From CAYXDR01 sp046498185 (GTDB taxonomy: Bacteria; Desulfobacterota; DSM-4660; Desulfatiglandales; Desulfatiglandaceae): a stretch of DNA of 31,553 nt. The notes under the pieces were generated by a model that searched no databases, was not told the DNA's origin, and was given only the letters and a program-made list of their open reading frames with translations. The position numbers were made by a program, and so were the translations under genes. Shown here one piece after another: positions 15,827 to 26,200 of the stretch; position 1 is the stretch's first letter, and the number at the start of each line of letters is the position of its first letter. The stretch lies in the NCBI GenBank assembly GCA_046498185.1, contig JAWOBE010000010.1, positions 1 through 31,553 on the forward strand, written 5' to 3'.

Positions 15827-16450
15827 CTATAAAACCTTGGCGATCTCGATCAATCCGTTCTTGGCCCCAGGTACAGAACCTTTAACAAGAACCACGTCCA
15901 TTTCGGGTCTGACATCTATCACGGTCAAATTCTTTACTGTGGTTCTCTGGGAACCCATTCTGCCGGGCATTTTTCTGCCTTTGTATACACGGCCTGGAGT
16001 TGCACTACACCCTATCGAACCCGGGACACGATGAGATCTGCAACCATGCGTATCACGTCCCCCGGCAAACCCCCACCGTCTGACAACACCGGCGAAACCT
16101 CGACCCTTGCTTTTTCCAGCAACGGTGACGATATCACCCGGCTCAAAAACATCCGATGTCAGTTCCTGGCCCAGTTCGAAAGCATCCGGGTCATCGACAC
16201 GAATCTCCCTTAGATGCAAAAAGCATTTACCATCCACCGCCTTGAAATGTCCCTGCAGCGGTTTATTCGTTCTACGCTCCTTTTGCGGATCAAATCCAAC
16301 TTGAATGGCATTGTAGCCGTCCTTGTCGACCGACTTCTTTTGAATCACGACGCACGGCCCCACCTTTAAAGCCGTTATCCCGACACTCTGCCCATCTCCG
16401 ATAAAGAGCCTTGTCATACCAAGTTTCTTGCCGAAAAGCCTTTTGACCAT
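15827..16450 (-). CDS. rplC: 50S ribosomal protein L3
   Basis: A 207-aa L3, an early assembly protein reaching the peptidyl transferase centre. It starts MVKRLFGKKLGMTRLF and contains SKGRGFAGVVRRWGFAGG, SHRVPGSIGCSATPGRVYKG and GRKMPGRMGSQRTTVKNL. At the position where E. coli L3 has the methylated glutamine (GQMG) this protein has arginine (GRMG), a common variant, so PrmB methylation would not occur here. The ATG is at 16450. Confidence 0.98.
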   Translation of the reverse strand: MVKRLFGKKLGMTRLFIGDGQSVGITALKVGPCVVIQKKSVDKDGYNAIQVGFDPQKERRTNKPLQGHFKAVDGKCFLHLREIRVDDPDAFELGQELTSDVFEPGDIVTVAGKSKGRGFAGVVRRWGFAGGRDTHGCRSHRVPGSIGCSATPGRVYKGRKMPGRMGSQRTTVKNLTVIDVRPEMDVVLVKGSVPGAKNGLIEIAKVL

Positions 16451-16485
16451 AATGCAGATACCCCCGCACCTCTCCGTCGGTTCCG

Positions 16486-16797
16486 TTACAGAGCCTTAAC
16501 TTCTACGTCCACACCGGCGGCCAAATCCAATCTCATGAGGGCATCGACCGTCTGCTGCGTGGGCTCCAGGATGTCGAGCAGGCGCTTGTGGGTCCTGATC
16601 TCGAATTGTTCCCGCGATTTCTTGTTCACATGCGGCGAGCGCAACACGCAGTATTTATTAATGACGGTGGGCAATGGTATCGGCCCTGCCACCCGCGCTC
16701 CGGTTCCCCGCGCTGTTTCAACGATTTCCATAGCTGATTGATCCAACAGCTTGTGGTCGTATGCCTTTAAACGAATTCGGATCTTCTGATTAGCCAT
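16486..16797 (-). CDS. rpsJ: 30S ribosomal protein S10 (NusE)
   Basis: A 103-aa S10, first gene of the S10 block; it also acts as NusE, binding NusB and the NusG C-terminal domain in antitermination. Motifs are KIRIRLKAYDHKLLDQSAM, VAGPIPLPTVINKYCVLRSP, and SREQFEIRTHKRLLDI. Two adjacent ATG codons exist; 16797 gives the usual MANQKIRIRLK start and better spacing from a weak AGG. It lies 16 nt after tuf, so EF-Tu and the S10 block are probably co-transcribed. Confidence 0.98.
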   Translation of the reverse strand: MANQKIRIRLKAYDHKLLDQSAMEIVETARGTGARVAGPIPLPTVINKYCVLRSPHVNKKSREQFEIRTHKRLLDILEPTQQTVDALMRLDLAAGVDVEVKAL

Positions 16798-16808
16798 CAT
16801 TGCCTGAT

Positions 16809-16938
16809 TCTTTCTATTCGATGATCTCGCTTACTACTCCGGCTCCGACCGTCCTGCCGCCCTCACGAATCGCGAAGTTAAGCTCCTTCTCAAGCGCTAT
16901 CGGCATTATAAGACTGATCTCAAGCGAAACATTGTCCC
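16809..16938 (-). repeat. tuf 3'-end repeat, copy 1
   Basis: These 130 bases are identical, in the same orientation, to 31424-31553. The identity covers the last 41 codons of EF-Tu, the stop and 5 nt beyond, then ends abruptly. The repeat may be longer, because copy 2 is cut by the window end. Confidence 0.97.
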
Positions 16939-18007
16939 CCGGCATCACCATCTCTACCCCTTCCGGCAACGTTACCACTCCCGTAACATCCGTCGTCCGG
17001 AAATAAAACTGCGGGCGGTATCCATTGAAAAAAGGTGTATGCCGACCACCTTCCTCCTTCGCCAGTATATACGCCTCAGCCTTGAACTTCGTGTGAGGCG
17101 TTATCGACCCGGGCTTCGCAACCACCTGGCCACGCTCAACCTCATCACGCTTCGTTCCTCGAAGCAACACCCCTATATTGTCGCCGGCTTGACCCTGGTC
17201 AAGAATCTTACGAAACATCTCAACCCCGGTGCAAACCGTCTTCATCGTCTTCGTTATGCCAACAATCTCAACTTCCTCTCCAACCTTGACCACTCCACGC
17301 TCAACACGACCCGTCACAACCGTTCCTCGTCCCGATATCGTAAAAACATCCTCTATCGGCATCAAAAACGGCTTGTCCGTGTCCCTCACAGGCTCAGGTA
17401 TGTAACTGTCAACCGCTTCCATCAATTCAAATACACACTTCGCCTCTTCCGAGTTCGCATCATCCGACTCCAGTGCCTTCAAAGCACTACCCCTGATTAT
17501 CGGTATATCATCCCCGGGAAATTCATACTTCGTAAGAAGCTCCCTCAGCTCAAGCTCTACAAGCTCTATCAACTCCTCATCATCAACCATGTCACACTTG
17601 TTCAAAAATACTACGATACTCGGAACACCAACCTGACGAGCCAATAAAATATGCTCCCGCGTCTGAGGCATAGGACCATCATCCGCCCCAACGACCAGAA
17701 TAGCACCGTCCATCTGCGCAGCACCCGTGATCATGTTCTTGATATAATCAGCATGACCCGGACAATCCACATGCGCATAATGACGATTCGCTGTCTCGTA
17801 CTCAACATGCGCCGTCGCTATCGTTATTCCACGCGCCTTCTCCTCAGGCGCCTTGTCTATCTGATCATACGATACATAACTCGCCATCCCTCGGCTCGAA
17901 AGATGCTTCGTAATCGCCGCCGTCAACGTCGTCTTCCCATGGTCTATATGCCCTACCGTACCCACGTTTACATGCGGCTTCGTCCTCTCAAATTTCTTCT
18001 TCGACAT
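16814..18007 (-). CDS. tuf: Elongation factor Tu (complete copy)
   Basis: A 397-aa GTPase that carries aminoacyl-tRNA to the ribosomal A site. G1 GHIDHGKT (residues 19-26), switch I ARGITI, G3 DCPGHADY, and G4 NKCDMVDD are intact; domains 2 and 3 follow with SGRGTVVTGRVERG and GYRPQFYFRTTDVTG. The ATG at 18007 is 6 nt after GGAGG; the 23 codons of open frame upstream do not resemble EF-Tu. It follows rpsG by 113 nt where fusA would normally stand, and precedes rpsJ by 16 nt. Its 3' end is identical to the partial tuf at 31429-31553. Confidence 0.99.
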   Translation of the reverse strand: MSKKKFERTKPHVNVGTVGHIDHGKTTLTAAITKHLSSRGMASYVSYDQIDKAPEEKARGITIATAHVEYETANRHYAHVDCPGHADYIKNMITGAAQMDGAILVVGADDGPMPQTREHILLARQVGVPSIVVFLNKCDMVDDEELIELVELELRELLTKYEFPGDDIPIIRGSALKALESDDANSEEAKCVFELMEAVDSYIPEPVRDTDKPFLMPIEDVFTISGRGTVVTGRVERGVVKVGEEVEIVGITKTMKTVCTGVEMFRKILDQGQAGDNIGVLLRGTKRDEVERGQVVAKPGSITPHTKFKAEAYILAKEEGGRHTPFFNGYRPQFYFRTTDVTGVVTLPEGVEMVMPGDNVSLEISLIMPIALEKELNFAIREGGRTVGAGVVSEIIE

Positions 18008-18120
18008 CTCCATCCTCCTCGACGCCTCCGAAAATCTCCGTGGCGCAATAATCACAATATCGGGTCTAGAAATCATTTCCGTGCGGCCACAAGGCTTTCA
18101 CCAAGCCGCCCAGTCGCAGT

Positions 18121-18591
18121 CTACCAACGGTAATGCGCAAAAGCCTTGTTCGCCTCGGCCATCCGGTGCGTATCTTCTTTCTTCTTTATTGCAGCGCCCC
18201 GGCCGTTAAACGCATCTACGATTTCCCCGGCAAGCTTGGAATCCATGTTTTTCTCTCCACGTTGCCCGGCATATGAAATAATCCAGCGGATTCCGAGAGC
18301 CTGCCTCCTGGCCGGCCTGACTTCGGTCGGGACCTGATATGTAGAGCCCCCAACCCTCCGAGACTTAACCTCAACCACAGGCTTTACATTATCAAGCGCC
18401 TTTTTGAAAACACCCAAAGGATCCTGTTTCGTGCGCTCACTCACGGTGTCGAGCGCTCTGTAAAGCATTGACTGAGCCACACTCTTCTTTCCGCCCTTCA
18501 TCAGGTTGTTTACGAACTTGGCCACAAGTTCGCTGCCGTACCTGGGATCCGAAGCAATCCTTCTTTTGCTTACAACTCTTTTCCTTGGCAT
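18121..18591 (-). CDS. rpsG: 30S ribosomal protein S7
   Basis: A 156-aa S7, organiser of the 30S head and contact for E-site tRNA; in E. coli it represses the str operon. It starts MPRKRVVSKRRIASDPRYGS and contains VAKFVNNLMKGGKKSVAQ, VEVKSRRVGGSTYQVPTEVR, RRQALGIRWI, and the C-terminal AEANKAFAHYRW. The ATG at 18591 is 7 nt after GGTGGAG; the open frame upstream (15 codons) is not S7-like. It is 54 nt after rpsL. Confidence 0.99.
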   Translation of the reverse strand: MPRKRVVSKRRIASDPRYGSELVAKFVNNLMKGGKKSVAQSMLYRALDTVSERTKQDPLGVFKKALDNVKPVVEVKSRRVGGSTYQVPTEVRPARRQALGIRWIISYAGQRGEKNMDSKLAGEIVDAFNGRGAAIKKKEDTHRMAEANKAFAHYRW

Positions 18592-18645
18592 ACGTGTTCT
18601 CCACCATCCGCCGGACAGGAACATCTCCCCGTCCATGCATACTGT

Positions 18646-19023
18646 CTATAAGCTCTTCGGCTTCTTCGCACCGTATTTGGATCTACCCTGACGCCTGTCT
18701 CCGACGCCTGTCGTATCCATAGTACCCCTCACTATATGGTACCGCACGCCCGGAAGGTCTTTGACCCTTCCTCCCCGTATCAATACCACCGAATGCTCCT
18801 GCAAATTATGCCCCATCCCCGGAATATAGGAAGTGACTTCGATTCCATTCGTCAACCGAACCCTGGCCACTTTTCTCAATGCGGAGTTCGGCTTTTTGGG
18901 CGTTGAGGTATAAACTCTTACGCATACACCGCGTTTCTGGGGAGCACCCTGAAGGGCAGGTGTTTTCACTTTCTTCCTGGGCTTGCTCCGGCCCGTTCTC
19001 ACAAGTTGATTGATAGTAGGCAT
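18646..19023 (-). CDS. rpsL: 30S ribosomal protein S12
   Basis: A 125-aa S12 at the decoding centre. It starts MPTINQLVRTGRSKPRKKV. Lys43 (in TPKKPNS) and Lys88 (in GGRVKDLPGVRYH) are the streptomycin-sensitive residues, so no resistance mutation is seen. Asp89 is the residue modified by RimO in other bacteria. The ATG at 19023 has a GAGG 9 nt upstream. It is preceded by 132 nt holding a promoter-like sequence, so the str genes may have their own start site. Confidence 0.99.
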   Translation of the reverse strand: MPTINQLVRTGRSKPRKKVKTPALQGAPQKRGVCVRVYTSTPKKPNSALRKVARVRLTNGIEVTSYIPGMGHNLQEHSVVLIRGGRVKDLPGVRYHIVRGTMDTTGVGDRRQGRSKYGAKKPKSL

Positions 19024-19101
19024 ACCACAAATCCTCACATCTCGATTACGCCGGCGCCATCCCTTACAGGGCTCCTGACAGCCGATTTCACAAAATCTCT
19101 T

Positions 19102-19130
19102 CTTTTACTTTCATTCAATCTGTTTGTCAA
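19102..19130 (-). promoter_or_regulatory. Candidate sigma-70 promoter upstream of rpsL
   Basis: In the rpoC-rpsL gap the minus strand has a perfect -35 TTGACA (19125-19130), a 17-nt spacer, and TAAAAG (19102-19107) as a 4-of-6 -10 element. The leader to the rpsL ATG would be about 70 nt. Position and spacing are right for a separate str-operon promoter, but this is by eye only. Confidence 0.5.
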
Positions 19131-19155
19131 GAAATTTTCAATCGAACTCAAATTT

Positions 19156-22100
19156 TTATTCCGCCAATCCAAGCTCAATATCGCGGTAACTACGTAGACC
19201 GGTTCCAGCCGGGACCAGTCTACCCATTATAACGTTCTCCTTCAGGCCCTTCAGGTGATCAACCTTACCGGCCACGGCCGCATCGGAGAGTACCTTTGTC
19301 GTTTCCTGGAAAGAAGCAGCCGAAATAAAACTTTCCGTCGTCAGCGAGGCTTTGGTGATGCCGAGGAGCAAAGGATCCGCGGTCGCAGGTTGCTTTCCCT
19401 GTTCTATCAACTTATCGTTTTCTTCTTCGAACCGCCACTTTTCTACGTGCTCCCCTATCAGGAAATTAGAATCGCCAACCCCCGTGACATTAACCTGGCG
19501 GAGCATCTGCCTTACTATCACCTCGATATGCTTGTCGTTTATTTTCACTCCCTGCAGCCGGTAAACTTCCTGCACTTCGTTTACCAGGTATTTGGCCAAA
19601 TCTTTGACACCCCTGATCCTCAGTATGTCGTGAGGATCCGCCGATCCGTCCATCAAAGCCTCACCCGCACGGACATAGTCCCCCTCGAGCACACTGAGAT
19701 GCTTGCCACGCGGCACAAAGTAATTCACCGACTCACCCACTTCCGGGGTAATGGTCATTTTTCGTTTACCCTTAGTGTATTTGCCGAATGATACCATTCC
19801 GTCTATTTCGCTGATTATTGCGGTTTCCTTCGGCTTTCTAACTTCAAAAAGCTCCGCTACACGGGGCAGGCCCCCGGTAATATCTTTTGTTTTGGTGGTC
19901 TCACGAAGAATCCTGGCAAGCACGGTACCCGGGCCGACCTTATCTCCTTCATTCACCATCACGACCGCGCCTACGGGCAAAGGATAACTTGCTTTCGCCT
20001 TTTCACTGCCGGGCAACGACGCGGTTTTTCCGGTGCTGTCTTTGATCGATATACGGGGACGAATATCAACATCATGGAATTCAACGATTACACGGCTGAT
20101 TTTGCCGGTCACCGGGTCTCGCTTCTCCTGCATGGTTGAGCCTTCCATGATATCCCCGAATTTCACTGTTCCTTCCACCTCAGTCATAATTGGAATAGTG
20201 AAAGGATCCCACTCGGCCAGGGCCTGATCAGGAGTCACTTTGCCGCCGTCATGAACTTTGAGGTTCGCACCATAAATAATCGGATATCTTTCGACTTCCC
20301 TTCCGCCTTTACCGATGATCGCGATTTCCCCGTTTCGGTTCATTGCGACCAGCGTTTTATCCAATTTTTCGATGGTTTTCAGGTTTATAAACCTTACTTC
20401 CCCTTGGTTGCGCGGATGTATTGTTGTCTGCTCGACTCGTTTGCTGGCTGTTCCGCCGATATGGAATGTTCTCATTGTCAGCTGAGTCCCTGGTTCTCCA
20501 ATCGACTGTGCAGCTATTATCCCCACTGCTTCGCCTATATTAACCTCGCGGCCGTGGGCCAGATCCCTTCCATAACACTTTTTGCAGACACCCCGCTTCG
20601 CCTCGCAGGTAAGGGCTGAACGGATCCGTACCCGCTCAATTCCAGCCGACTCAATCTTCTTGACCTTATCTTCGTCGATTTCCTCGTTGGCCTTCACAAG
20701 TACTTCACCGGTCAACGGATCGTAAATATCCTGAAGCGCAATACGGCCGAGTATCCTTTCACCCATCCTCTGAAGGACCTCACCTCCTTCAACCAGCGAA
20801 TCAACCCAGATACCGTCCAAGGTGCCACAGTCTTCTTCTGTTACAATGCAATCCTGAGCAACATCCACCAACCGCCTGGTCAGGTATCCGGAATTGGCTG
20901 TCTTTAAGGCGGTGTCGGCAAGCCCCTTACGTGCACCGTGAGTCGATATGAAGTACTGGAGAACAGTGAGCCCTTCCCTGAAATTGGAAGTTATCGGACT
21001 TTCGATGATCTCCCCGGAAGGCTTGGCCATCAATCCCCGCATACCGGCAAGCTGGCGCATCTGATCTTTGCTGCCCCGGGCACCGGAATCGGACATCATG
21101 TAAATTGCATTGAAGCTGCTCGTTCTGGCTTCCTTGCCATCCGCCCCTGGGACTACATCTTCGGCAATTTCCTTCATCATTTCGGCGGCCACGTCTTCAG
21201 TGGACTGAGCCCAGATATCCACGACCTTATTGTATTTTTCCCCATCGGTTATAAGGCCGCTTGTATACTGGTTCGATATCTTCTGAACCTCCTCTTCCGC
21301 CTTTGCAATGATCTCTGCCTTCCGCTCTGGAATTACCATATCCTTCATTGCGATGGAGATGCCCGATAGTGTAGCATAGCGATAGCCTACGTCCTTCAGG
21401 CGATCGGCCAGTATAACGGTAGCCTTTATCCCCGCTCTGCGATAAGATTCATCAATCAAGCTCCGGAGTTCTTTTTTGGTCAACACCTTGTTGACGCTGG
21501 AAAACGGCAACTGGTCTTCCATAACTTCATAAAGAAGAGTCCTCCCCGTCGTAGTATCCCGAAGTGTCCCGTTTATCCTGACCTTGATTGCTGCGTTGAG
21601 GTCAAGCTCACCTGAATCGTACGCCATCCTGACCTCACGGACACTGGCGAACACCTTGCCCTCCCCTTTTGCAAAGGGTCTATCGCGAGTCATAAAGTAT
21701 ATCCCGAGCACTATATCCTGGCTGGGGACAATTATAGGCTCACCATTTGCCGGAGACAGGATGTTGTTCGTCGACATCATCAACACCCGCGCCTCAATCT
21801 GGGCTTCGATCGACAACGGCACATGAACCGCCATCTGGTCACCATCAAAGTCAGCGTTGAACGCAGTACATACCAGGGGATGGAGCTGTATCGCCTTTCC
21901 CTCGATCAAAATCGGTTCAAAAGCCTGAATCCCGAGACGGTGAAGCGTCGGCGCCCTATTAAGCAGAATACAATATTCTCTGACAACTTCATCAAGTGCA
22001 TCCCAGACATCGGAGGTTTCGCGTTCTACGAGTTTTTTCGCAGCTTTTATAGTCGAAACCAGCCCCTTTTCATCGAGCTTATTGTAAATAAAAGGCTTAA

Positions 22101-23229
22101 ACAGTTCCAAAGCCATCTTCTTTGGAAGTCCACACTGATGAAGCCTCAGATCCGGGCCTACCACAATCACCGACCGACCTGAATAATCAACGCGCTTTCC
22201 GAGCAGGTTCTGGCGGAAACGCCCCTGTTTTCCTTTCAACATATCGCTGAGAGACTTGAAAGGACGCTTATTGGCCCCTGTCACGACCTTTCCCCGGCGC
22301 CCGTTGTCAAACAGGACATCCACGGCTTCCTGGAGCATCCGCTTCTCGTTCCGGACTATAATATCCGGCGCCTTGAGTTCGAGCAGCCGCTCAAGACGGT
22401 TGTTGCGGTTTATCACTCTTCGGTATAGATCGTTGAGGTCGGACGTAGCAAATCGTCCGCCGTCAAGTGGCACCAGCGGCCTGAGATCCGGAGGCAGAAC
22501 CGGGATTACATTCATTATCAACCATTCAGGCTTGTTCTTGGATTCCCTGAATGCCTCTATAATCTTGAGCCTTTTCGCGAGCTTCTTCCGTTTAGCCTCG
22601 GATTTCGCCCCGATCATCTCGACCCTGAGTGTATTGGAAAGTTCCTCCAAATCGAGGCTCTTCAGCATCTTCTGTATCGCCTCGGCCCCGATACCAACTT
22701 CAAAATCATCCCCATAGTCCTGGCGGGCCTGGTAAAGCTGCTCATCGGGCAGAATCATACCGGCTGTCAGCGGAGTATCCTTGGGATCTATTACGATGTA
22801 ACCTTCAAAATAAAGCACTCGCTCCAAGTCTTTCAGCGTGAGATCCAGCAGGTTCCCAACCTTTGAAGGCAGGCATTTCAGGAACCAGATGTGCGCCACC
22901 GGCGCCGCAAGTTCTATATGCCCCATGCGTTCACGGCGAACCTTCGACTGGATAACCTCTACACCGCATTTCTCGCAGACGATTCCGCGGTGTTTCATTC
23001 GCTTATATTTCCCGCAGTTACATTCGTAGTCCTTTATAGGTCCAAATATTTTCGAACAGAAGAGCCCATCCCGTTCAGGTTTGAACGTTCTGTAATTTAT
23101 TGTCTCCGGCTTCTTGACTTCACCGTATGACCATTCCTTAATTTTCTCCGGCGATGCCAGTGAAATTCTCACAGCATTGAAACTTGACGGATCTTTTGGT
23201 TTTGTAAAGAAGCTGTATAACTCTTCCAA
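19156..23229 (-). CDS. rpoC: DNA-directed RNA polymerase subunit beta'
   Basis: A 1357-aa subunit with the active site of RNA polymerase. Cys70, Cys72, Cys85 and Cys88 form the N-terminal zinc ribbon. The catalytic NADFDGDQM places the Mg-binding aspartates at 460, 462 and 464. A second zinc site is at CEAKRGVCKKCYGRDL, before the GEAVGIIAAQSIGEPGTQLT trigger-loop region. The length is near that of other proteobacteria, without large lineage insertions obvious by eye. The start is TTG at 23229, 5 nt after GGAGAG, giving MEELYSFFTKPKDPSSF. It is 26 nt after rpoB. Confidence 0.99.
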   Translation of the reverse strand: MEELYSFFTKPKDPSSFNAVRISLASPEKIKEWSYGEVKKPETINYRTFKPERDGLFCSKIFGPIKDYECNCGKYKRMKHRGIVCEKCGVEVIQSKVRRERMGHIELAAPVAHIWFLKCLPSKVGNLLDLTLKDLERVLYFEGYIVIDPKDTPLTAGMILPDEQLYQARQDYGDDFEVGIGAEAIQKMLKSLDLEELSNTLRVEMIGAKSEAKRKKLAKRLKIIEAFRESKNKPEWLIMNVIPVLPPDLRPLVPLDGGRFATSDLNDLYRRVINRNNRLERLLELKAPDIIVRNEKRMLQEAVDVLFDNGRRGKVVTGANKRPFKSLSDMLKGKQGRFRQNLLGKRVDYSGRSVIVVGPDLRLHQCGLPKKMALELFKPFIYNKLDEKGLVSTIKAAKKLVERETSDVWDALDEVVREYCILLNRAPTLHRLGIQAFEPILIEGKAIQLHPLVCTAFNADFDGDQMAVHVPLSIEAQIEARVLMMSTNNILSPANGEPIIVPSQDIVLGIYFMTRDRPFAKGEGKVFASVREVRMAYDSGELDLNAAIKVRINGTLRDTTTGRTLLYEVMEDQLPFSSVNKVLTKKELRSLIDESYRRAGIKATVILADRLKDVGYRYATLSGISIAMKDMVIPERKAEIIAKAEEEVQKISNQYTSGLITDGEKYNKVVDIWAQSTEDVAAEMMKEIAEDVVPGADGKEARTSSFNAIYMMSDSGARGSKDQMRQLAGMRGLMAKPSGEIIESPITSNFREGLTVLQYFISTHGARKGLADTALKTANSGYLTRRLVDVAQDCIVTEEDCGTLDGIWVDSLVEGGEVLQRMGERILGRIALQDIYDPLTGEVLVKANEEIDEDKVKKIESAGIERVRIRSALTCEAKRGVCKKCYGRDLAHGREVNIGEAVGIIAAQSIGEPGTQLTMRTFHIGGTASKRVEQTTIHPRNQGEVRFINLKTIEKLDKTLVAMNRNGEIAIIGKGGREVERYPIIYGANLKVHDGGKVTPDQALAEWDPFTIPIMTEVEGTVKFGDIMEGSTMQEKRDPVTGKISRVIVEFHDVDIRPRISIKDSTGKTASLPGSEKAKASYPLPVGAVVMVNEGDKVGPGTVLARILRETTKTKDITGGLPRVAELFEVRKPKETAIISEIDGMVSFGKYTKGKRKMTITPEVGESVNYFVPRGKHLSVLEGDYVRAGEALMDGSADPHDILRIRGVKDLAKYLVNEVQEVYRLQGVKINDKHIEVIVRQMLRQVNVTGVGDSNFLIGEHVEKWRFEEENDKLIEQGKQPATADPLLLGITKASLTTESFISAASFQETTKVLSDAAVAGKVDHLKGLKENVIMGRLVPAGTGLRSYRDIELGLAE

Positions 23230-23255
23230 TGCTTCTCTCCTTGTATTTTGTTCTA

Positions 23256-26200
23256 TCAGCCCTTGGTGTCCTCGAAAAGCTGCAATTCGAGGCCAAGGCT
23301 CTGGAGTTCCTTAATAAGTACCTTGAAAGATTCGGGCAGACCGGCCTCCAGCACGTTGTTCCCTTTGACTATTCGCTCGTACATCCGGGTTCTTCCGGCC
23401 ACGTCATCGGATTTGACAGTCAAAAACTCCTGCAGGGAATAAGCCGCACCGTAGGCTTCCATGGCCCATACCTCCATCTCGCCAAGCCTCTGACCGCCGA
23501 ACTGTGCCTTTCCGCCCAGAGGCTGCTGGGTAACGAGGGAATAAGGCCCGATCGATCGCGCGTGAAGTTTATCGTCCACCAAATGGTGAAGCTTCAGCAC
23601 ATACATCATGCCAACCGTTACCTTTTGGACGAAAGGCTCACCGGTTCTTCCGTCATACAATGTTGTCTGACCGTCCACCGGTAAACCGGCCTCCGCCAGG
23701 CACTCCATTATCTCATCTTCCTCTGCTCCATCGAAAACCGGAGTCGCCATCGGGACGCCGTCTTTAAGTAGACTCGCTTTTTCGATCAATTCCCGATCTG
23801 ATAAATTTTCGAAATTTTCCTTATATTCGTCAGAGTTGAAAACCCGCTTCAATTTCGCTCTGAGCTCTTCACTGTCCGCTTTACGGACGAGTTCCCCTAT
23901 CTGATGACCAAGTTCATGGGAAGCCCAACCCAGGTGCGTCTCCAACACCTGTCCGACGTTCATACGGCTGGGGACGCCAAGTGGGTTCAAGACCACGTCA
24001 ACCGGTGTGCCGTCAGCGAAATACGGCATATCTTCAATGGGAAGTATTCTCGACAAAACACCCTTGTTTCCATGGCGGCCGGCCATTTTATCACCAACAG
24101 ACAATTTTCTTTTCACCGCCACGTAAACCTTCACCATCTTGATTACACCGGGAGCCAGCTCGTCGCCGAGGCTCAGACGTTCAATTTTGTCTTCAAACAC
24201 CTTGGTTATGCGCGTGACCTTCGTGGAGTAATTTTTTACTATACGCTCCATGCGTTCGATCACATCCATCGGAGCCTTCACATCGGCTCCAGCCCATCCC
24301 TCCAACGAGATCATTTTGATGTCTTCTTCAGTGATTTCCTTATTGGCGGCTATCAAGACCCGCCCTCTTCCTCGGCCTTCCAGCAGGTTCGTCTTGAGCT
24401 TTTTCCCAACAAGAATTTCTTTCAGGCTTTCCCTGGCGCTTCGACCGATTACATCGATTTCATCGGCCAGATTCTTCTCAAGCCTCGCGGTTTCTTCAGT
24501 TTCGATTTCCAGGCTTCTCGCATCCTTTTCCACACCCCGCCGAGAAAACACCCTGGCATCAATGACAATCCCCTGAACACCAGGTGGCACCCTGAGTGAG
24601 GAGTCTTTGACATCCCCGGCCTTGTCGCCAAATATCGCCCTCAAAAGTTTTTCTTCCGGCGATAGCTGGGTTTCACCCTTCGGGGTGATTTTCCCGACCA
24701 AGACATCACCGGCCCTGATTTCTGCTCCAATTTTTATGATCCCGCTTTCATCCAGGTTTTTGAGGGCCTCTTCACCCACGTTCGGAATATCCCTGGTTAT
24801 CTCCTCTTTACCGAGTTTTGTATCACGGGACATAACCTCGAATTCCTCAACATGAATCGAGGTATATACATCTTCCTTCACCACCCTCTCGCTGATCAAA
24901 ACCGAGTCTTCGAAGTTATATCCGCCCCAAGACATAAAAGCGACCATTACGTTTTGACCAAGCCCAAGTTCACCCAGCTCCGATGACGGACCATCCGCTA
25001 TGATTTGCCCTTTTTTGACAGTATCTCCAATTTTAACGATCGGTTTTTGAGTGTAACAGCTGTTCTGGTTGGAGCGTTTGAATTTAATCAGCTTATAAAT
25101 CTCGACCTCTGTGTCGTCCGTTTCTCCTCCGCTGGAACGTATAACGATCCTCGATGCATCCACATCCTCCACCACCCCGTCTTTCCTGGCAGCCACCGAA
25201 ATGCCCGAGTCTCTGGCGATAACACGCTCTATTCCCGTTCCCACGAGCGGAGCGCTTGACCTCAACAAAGGCACGGCTTGCCGCTGCATGTTCGACCCCA
25301 TCAGTGCTCGGTTTGCATCGTCATGTTCAAGAAACGGAATCAGTGAAGCGGAAACACTCACCAACTGGTCCGGTGACACATCCATGTATTTCACTTCTTC
25401 CACCGGCACCTTCGCCGCTTCGCCGCCTATCCTCACCGCTGCATCCTCTCTTATGAAGCGGCCCTCGTCGTCCAGCGGCGCATTTGCCTGCGCTATGGGG
25501 AATTCCTTTTCATCCAGGGCCGAAAGATACTCTATGTTATTGGTAGCTATAGCGTCGTGGACCTCCCGGTAAGGGGTTTCTATAAACCCATATTCGTTCA
25601 CCGTTGCATATGTACTGAGAGATACGATAAGCCCGATATTCGGCCCCTCAGGAGTCTCTATCGGGCAAATTCTACCATAGTGGGTCGGATGCACATCACG
25701 AACTTCAAATCCTGCGCGCTCCCTGGTCAACCCCCCGGGGCCCAACGCGCTCAAACGCCTTTTGTGGGTCACTTCGGAAAGCGGATTGGTCTGGTCCATG
25801 AACTGCGATAGCTGGCTGGTTCCGAAAAATTCCTTCACCACAGCTGAAGCGGGTTTGGCATTGATCAAGTCATGAGGCATCAAAGCTTCAACTTCCTGAA
25901 GGCTCATACGTTCCTTTATCGCACGCTCCATTCTAACAAGGCCGATCCTGTATTGATTCTCGAGCAACTCACCTACAGCTCGCACACGCCTGTTCCCCAA
26001 GTTATCGATATCATCTACCTGGGCTTCGGCGCTTTTCAGCCTTATCAACTCCCGCACGGTTTCGATTATATCTTCTTTTGAAAGAACTCTTTGCTCTAAA
26101 TCCGTATTGAGACTAAGTCGATAATTAAGCTTTAACCTACCCACTGTGGATAAATCGTACGTATTCAAATTAAAAAACAAATTATTGAAAAATGTATTTG

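Noticed and set aside
17039..18133. Long plus-strand open frames opposite tuf (202 and 160 codons)
   Set aside because: They are antisense to strongly codon-biased EF-Tu; their Arg/Leu/Tyr/His-rich translations are typical of shadow frames.
23904..24599. A 231-codon plus-strand open frame opposite rpoB
   Set aside because: It lies entirely antisense to a conserved rpoB region, with no protein-like motif or start signal.
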